A stretch of DNA of 59,797 bases from Bacteroidales bacterium. GTDB taxonomy: Bacteria > Bacteroidota > Bacteroidia > Bacteroidales > UBA12077. This document shows, one piece after another, positions 26,748-33,895 of this stretch. The notes below the pieces were generated by a model. The model was not told the DNA's origin. It was given only the letters and a program-made list of their open reading frames with translations, and searched no databases. Position 1 is the stretch's first letter. The number at the start of each line of letters is the position of its first letter. The stretch covers positions 1 through 59,797 of the forward strand of contig JAHOYT010000001.1 in NCBI GenBank assembly GCA_019038645.1. The letters run 5' to 3'. Position numbers and translations under genes: made by a program.

Positions 26748-26750
26748 AAT

Positions 26751-28130
26751 ATGAGGTCAGGTTCAGGCAGGTCGTTGGAAAGAGCAACTTTAATAGTTAC
26801 ATCATTTGCTGCATTTGTAACTCCTTTTATTGGCTCCGCAACGAACATTGCGCTTCCATCTATAGGAAAAGAATTTTCGGCAAATGCAGTAATGCTTAGC
26901 TGGGTCGCAACTTCATTTCTTTTGTCGGCTGCTGTTTTTTTGGCTCCATTTGGTCGTTTAGCAGATATTGTAGGAAGAAAAAAAATCTTCAATCTAGGAT
27001 TAGCAATTTTTACTTTTGCTTCGTTCCTCTGTGCATTCTCGCCTAATATTGAAATCCTTATAATATGGCGAATAGTGCAAGGCATGGGCGGCGCATTAAT
27101 TTTCGGAACTGCCATGGCAATTGTAACGTCGGTTTTTCCACATAAAAAACGAGGTAAAGCATTGGGGATTGTTGTAGCCTCAGTTTATGCCGGGTTAACG
27201 CTCGGGCCATTTATCGGTGGTTTTCTGACAAAAACATGGGGCTGGCAAGGGATATTTCTGTTTACGGTTCCCCTGGGTTTAATTTCTATTATTTTAAGTT
27301 TTATATATTTCAAGCAAGACTGGGCTGATGCCAAAGGTGAAAAATTTGACTGGAAGGGTTCCGTTATTTATGGTTTTGCAATCATTTCTTTAATGTACGG
27401 GTTTAGTAAACTTCCCGAATTACACGGTGTGATGTTTACCCTGGTAGGTATTTTAGGAATTATTGCCTTTGTTTACTTTGAAAAAAGACAGGAATTCCCT
27501 GTTATAAATATTCAGTTGTTTCAAAGCAACAAAGTCTTTGCATTTTCAAATTACGCCGCATTAATAAATTACAGCGCAACATTTGCCATTGGATTTTTAT
27601 TAAGCCTTTATTTACAGTATATTAAAGGATTAGATCCTCAGGAAGCAGGACAAATTCTGGTAATTCAACCATTGTTAATGGCTGTTTTCTCTCCGATTAC
27701 AGGAAAACTATCAGATAGAATTGATGCAGGAAAGGTTGCATCCGTTGGTATGGCCTTAATTTCGGCCGGCTTATTTGTAATTGCTTTTATCGGGCACAAT
27801 TCCAGTATCTGGTTTATTGTTCCAATACTGATTGTTTTTGGAATTGGCTATGCTCTTTTTTCTTCGCCCAACTCCAATGCTATTATGAGTTCCGTAGAAA
27901 AAAAATATTATGGAATAGCCTCAGGCACAGTGGGTACTATGCGATTAATCGGACAAATGTCTAGTATGGGAATAGCCATGATGATTTTCTCAATATTTAT
28001 AGGCAAAGCAGAAATAAATCCGTCGAATTATACAGAGTTTATTCATAGTATAAGAACGGTATTTTTCATTTTTGCAATACTTTGTTTTATAGGAATTTTC
28101 TTTTCGCTCGCACGCGGCAAATCAAAATAA
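26751..28130 (+). CDS. MFS drug/metabolite transporter (DHA2-like)
   Basis: A 459-residue inner-membrane transporter of the major facilitator superfamily with 12-14 helices. The motif A loop reads GRLADIVGRKKIF (near residue 64), and motif C lies in VVASVYAGLTLGPFIGGFL (near 142). These mark a proton-driven exporter of the EmrB/QacA type. The substrate is unknown. It is packed between dtd (3 nt) and mazG (6 nt). The first residues MRSGSGRSLERATL are cytoplasmic. Confidence 0.9.
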   Translation: MRSGSGRSLERATLIVTSFAAFVTPFIGSATNIALPSIGKEFSANAVMLSWVATSFLLSAAVFLAPFGRLADIVGRKKIFNLGLAIFTFASFLCAFSPNIEILIIWRIVQGMGGALIFGTAMAIVTSVFPHKKRGKALGIVVASVYAGLTLGPFIGGFLTKTWGWQGIFLFTVPLGLISIILSFIYFKQDWADAKGEKFDWKGSVIYGFAIISLMYGFSKLPELHGVMFTLVGILGIIAFVYFEKRQEFPVINIQLFQSNKVFAFSNYAALINYSATFAIGFLLSLYLQYIKGLDPQEAGQILVIQPLLMAVFSPITGKLSDRIDAGKVASVGMALISAGLFVIAFIGHNSSIWFIVPILIVFGIGYALFSSPNSNAIMSSVEKKYYGIASGTVGTMRLIGQMSSMGIAMMIFSIFIGKAEINPSNYTEFIHSIRTVFFIFAILCFIGIFFSLARGKSK

Positions 28131-28136
28131 CAGATA

Positions 28137-28463
28137 ATGACAATACAAGAAGCACAGGAAAAGGTAGACAACTGGATAAAAAACTTCGGCGTTCGGTATT
28201 TTAACGAATTAACCAACATGGCATTGCTAACTGAAGAAGTGGGTGAACTTGCAAGAATAATTGCCCGAAAATATGGCGAACAATCTTTTAAAGAGCGGGA
28301 TAAAGAAAATAGCATGGAAGATGAAATGGCAGATATTCTTTTTGTTCTCATTTGCATTGCTAATCAAACTGGTGTTGATTTAAATGATGCCCTTGAAAAA
28401 AATTTAACTAAGAAAACGCTGCGGGATAATACTCGTCACTTAAATAACGAAAAACTAAAGTAG
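28137..28463 (+). CDS. MazG-like nucleotide pyrophosphohydrolase
   Basis: A 108-residue single-domain all-alpha NTP pyrophosphohydrolase. The metal-binding signature is visible as LLTEEVGELAR (ExxE, near residues 31-41) and MEDEMADILFVLI (ExxxD, near 61-73). These proteins hydrolyse non-canonical or excess nucleoside triphosphates. It starts 6 nt after the MFS stop, in the dtd operon, and a 183-nt gap then precedes deoC. Confidence 0.9.
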   Translation: MTIQEAQEKVDNWIKNFGVRYFNELTNMALLTEEVGELARIIARKYGEQSFKERDKENSMEDEMADILFVLICIANQTGVDLNDALEKNLTKKTLRDNTRHLNNEKLK

Positions 28464-28646
28464 GATACTTTTTTTCTGTTTTTTTTCAAAAAACTTTCGT
28501 TTACTTCTGATTTTTTCGTTCAAATTCGTAATTTGTAAATCTTTGATAATTATTGATTATTTTTGTTATTTCTTTATTTGACCAACTCTTACTGCAACTA
28601 TTTGCATTTTAGACACAACAATAAATTCTTTTTAAAGAAAGATAAT

Positions 28647-29594
28647 ATGATGCCAACAAAAACAAAACAAACTCCATTAGTTGAATTTCCTAAAGGTGAA
28701 ATGTTAAAGCTTATTAAAAGCTTTAGCCCCGAAAGAATTGCGACATTTCTTGATGTTACCGATTTAAAGGCCGATACTTTGGGTCCTAAATTAGATAAAA
28801 TGGCCAATTGGGCTATATCATTAAAATGTGCATCAGTTTGTGTTAATCCGGTAGAAGTAGACAGACTTCCGTTGCTATTAAAAGGCTCAAATGTGGCCGA
28901 AACCTATGTTATGGATTTTCCTTTGGGTAAAGTTGATATTGACCTAAAAGCCCAAATGACATCCGACACGGTTAATAAAAGTCGCTTATTGCGTGGCGAG
29001 GGAAAAGGGCATATCGATATTGATATTGTAATTAATGTTGGTCGGTTTAAAACAGATCCTTTATATACACTTGAAGAAATAAATGCGATGTGTGATGCGG
29101 CCGATGGTGAAATTGTTAAGGTTATTGTCCGTAGCTCCGAACTTACCGAAGAGGAATTAATTAAAGTGACAGAAATTGTTCGTGAATCAAAGGCCAAATT
29201 TATAAAAAATTCAACCGGAATGGATGCTTATGGTGCCATGCCGGAGCATATGAAGGTAATGCGGGAAATTATGGGAAATAGCCGCGGTGTAAAAGCTGCT
29301 GGTGGTATTTCAGATGCAATGACTATGATGAGACTTATGTATGCCGGCGCTCCTAATGAAGCCACACAAATTCCTGAACTTTTCAGAATCGGTACCAGCG
29401 GACCTTTGAATATTGTTTCGTCCATGGGATGGTTATTGCTTAATACTGAAGACTGGCTGGATGCGGGGATAATTCCATGTAAGGTTTGTCCATTTAATTA
29501 TACATCTAAACTTCGTCCGGAATTAAGGGTCCATAGCCAAAATAGATGTAAGGAATGTATACATAATCATTACAGAAAAAACAAAGATTTTTAA
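28647..29594 (+). CDS. deoC: Deoxyribose-phosphate aldolase with Cys-rich C-terminus
   Basis: A 315-residue protein. I chose the ATG at 28647, since the upstream extension to 28563 is low-complexity and precedes the conserved region. DeoC splits 2-deoxyribose-5-phosphate into acetaldehyde and glyceraldehyde-3-phosphate. Catalytic elements are visible: the Asp region HIDIDIVINVGR, the segment VKVIVRSSEL (family Lys before it), the Schiff-base Lys in FIKNSTG, and VKAAGGI. The C-terminus is extended and has CKVC and CKEC about 25 residues apart (near 274-304), which look like a zinc-binding or structural pair not found in short DeoC. The tungsten AOR gene follows 60 nt later. Confidence 0.9.
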   Translation: MMPTKTKQTPLVEFPKGEMLKLIKSFSPERIATFLDVTDLKADTLGPKLDKMANWAISLKCASVCVNPVEVDRLPLLLKGSNVAETYVMDFPLGKVDIDLKAQMTSDTVNKSRLLRGEGKGHIDIDIVINVGRFKTDPLYTLEEINAMCDAADGEIVKVIVRSSELTEEELIKVTEIVRESKAKFIKNSTGMDAYGAMPEHMKVMREIMGNSRGVKAAGGISDAMTMMRLMYAGAPNEATQIPELFRIGTSGPLNIVSSMGWLLLNTEDWLDAGIIPCKVCPFNYTSKLRPELRVHSQNRCKECIHNHYRKNKDF

Positions 29595-29654
29595 TCAGAG
29601 AATTTTCTAAAATTAAATTTCTTACATTATTCAATAATAATAAATCTACAGATA

Positions 29655-31499
29655 ATGAAAACTATAAAAGGCGGATATCATAATAAATTACTTAGAATAA
29701 ATTTAACTGATCATAGTTATAAAGTTGAAGAAATTGTAGAAGATATTTTACTAAAATATATTGGTGGTCGTGGGCTTGGCGTGAAATTACTATTTGATGA
29801 ACTTCCGGCAAAAGTCGATGCTTTAAGTCCTGAAAATAAGTTGATGTTTATAACTGCGCCGCTTCATGGAAGCAATGCAGCAACCGCAAGTCGATTTTCC
29901 GTTGTATGCAAATCCCCATTAACAGGTGGTATAGGAGAAACCAATTCGGGCGGTCATTTTGGTGTCGATTTAAAAAATACCGGTTATGATGTAGTAATTT
30001 TAGAAGGAAAATCGGAAAAACCATGTTATTTATTTTTAACCGGAAAGAACCTGGAGTTTAGGGATGCACAAAAACTTTGGGGCAAAAATACTGATGTTAC
30101 TACCGATATTTTGCTTGAACAAACAGACCCAAAATCTGGTGTGGCTTGTATTGGGCCCGCGGGGGAAAGGGGAGCTCTAATTTCTTCAATCGTAAATGAA
30201 AAAGGACATCATTCCGGAAGAACCGGAGTTGGTGCAGTAATGGGTTCTAAAAATCTTAAAGCAATAGTAGTAAGGGGCTCAAAAAACACACCTTATAATG
30301 ATGAAGAAACGCTGAAAGATGCTAAAAAAGAATGGCAAACCTTTATTGGTGAGGCCCCATTAACAAAAAATGCTTTAAAAGAATACGGAACTCCGGCTTT
30401 AGTAAATACTATAAATGATCGTGGCGGCTTTCCAACCAAAAACTTTCAGGAAGGATATTTTGCTAATGCGGAATCTATTTCCGGCGAAACCATAAAAGAA
30501 TTATACTATGTAAAAAGCCAGCCGTGCAAAGCTTGTCCAATTGGTTGTGCTCATTTAACAAGAACTCCTGAAAGAGAAGGAAAAGGACCAGAATTTGAAA
30601 CTGTCTGGTCGTTGGGAGCAGCATGTTTTATACATGATCTTGAAAAAATAACACATGCCAATTACAACTGTAACGAGTTTGGTATTGACACTATCTCGGC
30701 AGGAAGTACTATTGCTTGTGCTATGGAGCTTTCAGAAAAAGGATATTTCGACGAAGAAACCTATGAATTAATCAGAAAAGACCTTGGTCGTGATTTAAAA
30801 TTCGGCGATGCTGATGCAATGGTTAAACTTACAGAACTTGCAGGCAAATGTGAGGGTTTTGGTGAGTTAATTGCAATGGGAAGTTTAAGACTTGCACAAA
30901 AGTTCGGACATCCGGAACTGTCAATGCATGTTAAAGGACTGGAATTACCAGCCTACGATCCAAGAGGATTTTATGGAATGAGCCTTTCGCTTTCAACAAG
31001 TAACCGGGGTGGTTGTCACTTAAAATCATATTTAATTTCTACAGAAGCTTTATCAACTCCATTCGAAATAGATCGTTTTTCAGAGGAAGGAAAGCCAGGC
31101 CTCGCTATATTATACCAGGATTTAATTTCTACAATTGATTCAATGGGTGTATGTGTATTTACAAGCTTTGCTTTAAATCCTGCGCATTACGCGAATATGA
31201 TGTCTGCTGTAACTGGTGTTAAGATTGATACAACCGAATTATTGAAAATTGGAGAAAGAATCTGGAACCTGGAAAAATTATATAACTTAAGAGAGGGGCT
31301 TAACAGAAAAGACGATACTTTGCCTCCCCGATTACTTAATGAAGAATTTGAATCCGGACATTCTAAAGGAATTAAAGTAAATCTTGAGCCTCTACTGGAT
31401 AAGTATTATGCTGCCCGTGGTTGGAGTAATGATGGCTTTCCTACAGAAGAAAAATTAAAAGAACTGGATTTATTTGATGAAGGGAAAAATATTCTATAA
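29655..31499 (+). CDS. Tungsten-containing aldehyde:ferredoxin oxidoreductase
   Basis: A 614-residue cytoplasmic enzyme of the AOR family. It oxidises aldehydes to carboxylates and reduces ferredoxin, using a tungsten bis-pyranopterin and a 4Fe-4S cluster. The N-terminal domain has GGRGLGVKLLFDELP and NAATASRFSVVCKSPLTGGIGE (pyranopterin contacts). The cluster ligands are CKACPIGC (near residue 293) plus a distal Cys in GVCVFTSF (near 498). The substrate aldehyde is not fixed by sequence, but deoC lies directly upstream and releases acetaldehyde. No ferredoxin or tungstate transporter gene is in the window. A terminator follows. Confidence 0.93.
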   Translation: MKTIKGGYHNKLLRINLTDHSYKVEEIVEDILLKYIGGRGLGVKLLFDELPAKVDALSPENKLMFITAPLHGSNAATASRFSVVCKSPLTGGIGETNSGGHFGVDLKNTGYDVVILEGKSEKPCYLFLTGKNLEFRDAQKLWGKNTDVTTDILLEQTDPKSGVACIGPAGERGALISSIVNEKGHHSGRTGVGAVMGSKNLKAIVVRGSKNTPYNDEETLKDAKKEWQTFIGEAPLTKNALKEYGTPALVNTINDRGGFPTKNFQEGYFANAESISGETIKELYYVKSQPCKACPIGCAHLTRTPEREGKGPEFETVWSLGAACFIHDLEKITHANYNCNEFGIDTISAGSTIACAMELSEKGYFDEETYELIRKDLGRDLKFGDADAMVKLTELAGKCEGFGELIAMGSLRLAQKFGHPELSMHVKGLELPAYDPRGFYGMSLSLSTSNRGGCHLKSYLISTEALSTPFEIDRFSEEGKPGLAILYQDLISTIDSMGVCVFTSFALNPAHYANMMSAVTGVKIDTTELLKIGERIWNLEKLYNLREGLNRKDDTLPPRLLNEEFESGHSKGIKVNLEPLLDKYYAARGWSNDGFPTEEKLKELDLFDEGKNIL

Positions 31500-31522
31500 A
31501 AATTATTTACAATAAAATTACC

Positions 31523-31550
31523 AGAGGCTGTCCAAAAAGCCTCTTTTTTT
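31523..31550 (+). terminator. Terminator of deoC-AOR unit
   Basis: AGAGGCT (31523-31529) and AGCCTCT (31538-31544) pair around an 8-nt loop and are followed by a run of T. The left arm is also part of the larger inverted repeat at 31524-31653. Confidence 0.8.
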
Positions 31551-31653
31551 TGTCTACACTTCGACAAGCTCAGCGTGACAGCCTGATTATTTGACAGTTG
31601 TCATATTGAACTTGTCGAAATATGAACAATCTTAAGACTTTTCGGACACCCTC
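31524..31653. repeat. MITE-like nested inverted repeat
   Basis: Outer arms GAGGCTGTCCAAAAAG (31524-31539) and CTTTTCGGACACCCTC (31638-31653) are inverted copies with 14 of 16 matches, 130 nt end to end. Inside lies a head-to-head pair of TCGACAAGCTC-loop hairpins. The first is around loop 31561-31571 with an imperfect stem. The second has a perfect stem CATATT (31602-31607) / AATATG (31619-31624). There is no coding capacity. The right arm abuts the stop codon of the polyprenyl synthase gene. Confidence 0.75.
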
Positions 31654-32631
31654 TTATTTTTTTCTTACTACCACATAATTTACAAGTTCTTCCAAAGACG
31701 TTTTTGATTCGCTTTCAGGCATTTCGGCTAAAATATCTAAAGCCTTGCTTTTATATTCATGCATTTTATTTGTTGAATATTCCAGCCCACCATTTTCTAT
31801 TACAAAATTGATCACTTCCTGAACTTTATGTTTGTTTTTATTATGTCGCTTAACTATACCGAGGATTCTTTTTCGATCAGTTGCCGAAGCATTTTTTAAT
31901 ACATGAATTATGGGTAAGGTAAGTTTCTTTTCTTTTATATCGTTTCCTGATGGTTTCCCAATGCTCCCGTTATTCTGATAATCCAGTAAATCATCCTTGA
32001 TTTGAAAAGCCATTCCAACATATTCCCCAAACATTCTTAATTTTTCCACCATTTCATCATCAGCTCCTGACGATTTTGCCCCGCAAGCAGCGCATGCAGC
32101 AATCAGTGCTGCAGTTTTTTTGCGGATAATATCATTATAAATATCTTCAGTGATGCTTAGTTTTCTGGATTGCTGAATTTGTAATAATTCGCCCTCACTC
32201 ATTTCCTTTACCGCAACCGAAACAATTTTTAATAAATCATATTCATTGTTATCAACAGCCAAAAGAAGTCCTTTTGATAATAAATAATCGCCCACCAAAA
32301 CACTAATCTTTGATTTCCAAAGAGCATTTATTGAAAAAAATCCGCGTCGCTCGTATGCTTCATCAACAACATCGTCGTGTATTAAAGTGGCCGTATGTAA
32401 AAGCTCAATTAACGCTGCAGCCGTATGAGTTGATTCGCCAACATCGTTTTTTAACATTTTTGAAGTAAGAAACACAAACATGGGACGCATTTGTTTTCCT
32501 TTTCTTCGTATAATGTAATTCATAATTACATTAAGCAAAGGAACTTCCGTTTGCATTGATGAGCGGAAAAATGGTTCAAATTTTTCCATCTCTTCTTTTA
32601 TGGGAGCTTTTATTTTATCTGTTGCTGACAT
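31654..32631 (-). CDS. Polyprenyl diphosphate synthase
   Basis: A 325-residue all-alpha prenyltransferase that adds isopentenyl units to an allylic diphosphate to make the long side chain of respiratory quinones. The first Asp-rich motif is LIHDDVVDEA (near residue 88) and the second is QIKDDLLDYQ (near 216). The small or aliphatic residues before the first motif (ELLHTATL) fit a long-chain product, probably an octaprenyl-type (IspB-like) enzyme. The exact chain length cannot be read. It is transcribed alone, divergent from the ArsR regulator. Confidence 0.92.
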   Translation of the reverse strand: MSATDKIKAPIKEEMEKFEPFFRSSMQTEVPLLNVIMNYIIRRKGKQMRPMFVFLTSKMLKNDVGESTHTAAALIELLHTATLIHDDVVDEAYERRGFFSINALWKSKISVLVGDYLLSKGLLLAVDNNEYDLLKIVSVAVKEMSEGELLQIQQSRKLSITEDIYNDIIRKKTAALIAACAACGAKSSGADDEMVEKLRMFGEYVGMAFQIKDDLLDYQNNGSIGKPSGNDIKEKKLTLPIIHVLKNASATDRKRILGIVKRHNKNKHKVQEVINFVIENGGLEYSTNKMHEYKSKALDILAEMPESESKTSLEELVNYVVVRKK

Positions 32632-32772
32632 ATTTTCCTAATAATTCCCCAAATATAGCAATTTGAATATAATATATTTTCTGAATCAAAATTCATTATT
32701 ACATAATTTGTCTAATTAATTCAGGATTAAATCACTTTATTAACTCATGTTCATATCTAAATATACAAAATC

Positions 32773-32815
32773 ATGATTATTATCATAATTTTAAAATAAT
32801 ATATTTATATATTTG
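32773..32815 (+). promoter_or_regulatory. Promoter and candidate operator of ArsR gene
   Basis: TATATTTG (32808-32815) is a -7 box 35 nt before the start codon. The palindrome ATGAT-tatt-ATCAT (32773-32786) lies just where the -33 region would be. ArsR/SmtB proteins usually bind palindromes overlapping their own promoter, so it may be the autoregulatory operator. Confidence 0.45.
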
Positions 32816-32850
32816 CATTTGTCTAATTAACCTAAATTGATTAAAAGAAG

Positions 32851-33150
32851 ATGCAAATTAACGACCTGACAATTGAGCAGTTAGAAGAAGCAGCAAACAT
32901 GCTGAAGGCTATTGCACATCCAATGAGAATTGCAATATTGAACTATTTGGAAGACGGAAAGAAATTAACGGTAACTCAGATTCACGAACTTTTAAAAATT
33001 GAACAATCAACAACATCACATCATTTAGGAATTTTAAAAGATAAGGGTGTGTTAAGTTCAAAAAGAGAAGGTAAAAACACGTATTATTTTCTCAGACATG
33101 CTAATTTGAGCAACATTGTTAACTGTGTAAGCAAGTGTACTATGGGTTAG
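32851..33150 (+). CDS. ArsR/SmtB-family HTH regulator
   Basis: A 99-residue winged-helix repressor. It has LKAIAHPMRIAILNYL (the family opening), an HTH at TVTQIHELLKIEQSTTSHHLGILKDKG and a wing at SSKREGKNTYYFL. The metal sites of classical ArsR (CVC in the recognition helix region) or SmtB are not present: the helix has EQSTTSHH. There are two cysteines near the C-terminus (NCVSKC). The signal sensed may be a metal, a thiol state or something else. No regulated partner gene is adjacent, and it has its own promoter and terminator. Confidence 0.87.
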   Translation: MQINDLTIEQLEEAANMLKAIAHPMRIAILNYLEDGKKLTVTQIHELLKIEQSTTSHHLGILKDKGVLSSKREGKNTYYFLRHANLSNIVNCVSKCTMG

Positions 33151-33171
33151 TACTTATTAAGATACTTTTAG

Positions 33172-33210
33172 AAAACCATTCAGTATTTAATCTAAATATT
33201 GAATGGTTTT
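33172..33210 (+). terminator. Terminator of ArsR gene
   Basis: AAAACCATTCA (33172-33182) pairs with TGAATGGTTTT (33200-33210), with a further TATTT/AAATA pairing inside. A T-rich run follows. Confidence 0.88.
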
Positions 33211-33244
33211 TTATTTTTTGGAGCTAAAATCAACAATTGTATCA

Positions 33245-33252
33245 TATCTTTG
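33245..33252 (+). promoter_or_regulatory. TAnnTTTG -7 box before queD
   Basis: TATCTTTG matches the -7 consensus, 31 nt before the chosen ATG at 33283. It supports that start over the in-frame codon at 33199, which lies upstream of the promoter and overlaps the preceding terminator. Confidence 0.6.
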
Positions 33253-33282
33253 TATATCAATTGGAAATTAAAAAATATACTA

Positions 33283-33756
33283 ATGACAAAGATTCGCGTA
33301 ACCAAAGAGTTTAATTTTGAAATTGCTCATGCATTATGGAATTACGATGGCCCTTGTGCTAATATTCACGGTCACTCCTACAGAATGTTTGTAACAGTTA
33401 TCGGAGATCCGATTGCAGATGAAAATAATCCAAAAAATGGAATGGTTATCGATTTTGGAGATTTAAAAGAAATTGTACATCAGGAAATTATTCATCCCCT
33501 GGATCATGCTATTATTCTGAATAAAAAGGCACTTGTCAGCCTGACTAGTACAAATAATCAAATGTTTGAAAAGCAATATATTGTTGATTATCAACCAACA
33601 TGCGAAAACATGGTTGTAGACTTTGCTCAAAAATTGCTAAAAAAGATTCCCTCGGGATTAAAACTTCACAATATAAAGCTTCACGAAACCGCAACTTCAT
33701 TTGCCGAATGGTTTGCTTCGGACAATTATAATAAACAACGATCAATTAACAAATAA
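33283..33756 (+). CDS. queD: 6-carboxytetrahydropterin synthase (QueD/PTPS family)
   Basis: A 157-residue enzyme that converts dihydroneopterin triphosphate to 6-carboxytetrahydropterin for queuosine and other deazapurines. Zinc ligands are H16, H29 and H31 and the catalytic Cys is C25, giving the CxxxHGH motif (CANIHGH) of QueD; the substrate-binding Glu is in LHETATS. The start codon was chosen from the promoter and the conserved opening TKIRVTKEFNFEIAHAL. No other que genes are nearby. A PTPS of tetrahydrobiopterin metabolism is less likely given the Cys-x3-His-Gly-His form. Confidence 0.87.
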   Translation: MTKIRVTKEFNFEIAHALWNYDGPCANIHGHSYRMFVTVIGDPIADENNPKNGMVIDFGDLKEIVHQEIIHPLDHAIILNKKALVSLTSTNNQMFEKQYIVDYQPTCENMVVDFAQKLLKKIPSGLKLHNIKLHETATSFAEWFASDNYNKQRSINK

Positions 33757-33895
33757 CAATTGAATTCTCTGTTTTTTGTTATTTGGTATTTATTCGTTTC
33801 ACTCATGAGATAAATGTTGTATTTTGGTGCTTTGTTTTTGTTTAAATTAGCGTAGTTTAAAACGAAAACTATTATCTAAACTTAAACTTTATTGT

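Noticed and set aside
28563-28646. Longer deoC start
   Set aside because: The extension precedes the conserved region, is unlike DeoC and contains many rare Phe/Asn/Tyr codons of an AT-rich leader.
33199-33282. Longer queD start
   Set aside because: It overlaps the terminator of the ArsR gene and lies upstream of the TAnnTTTG promoter box.
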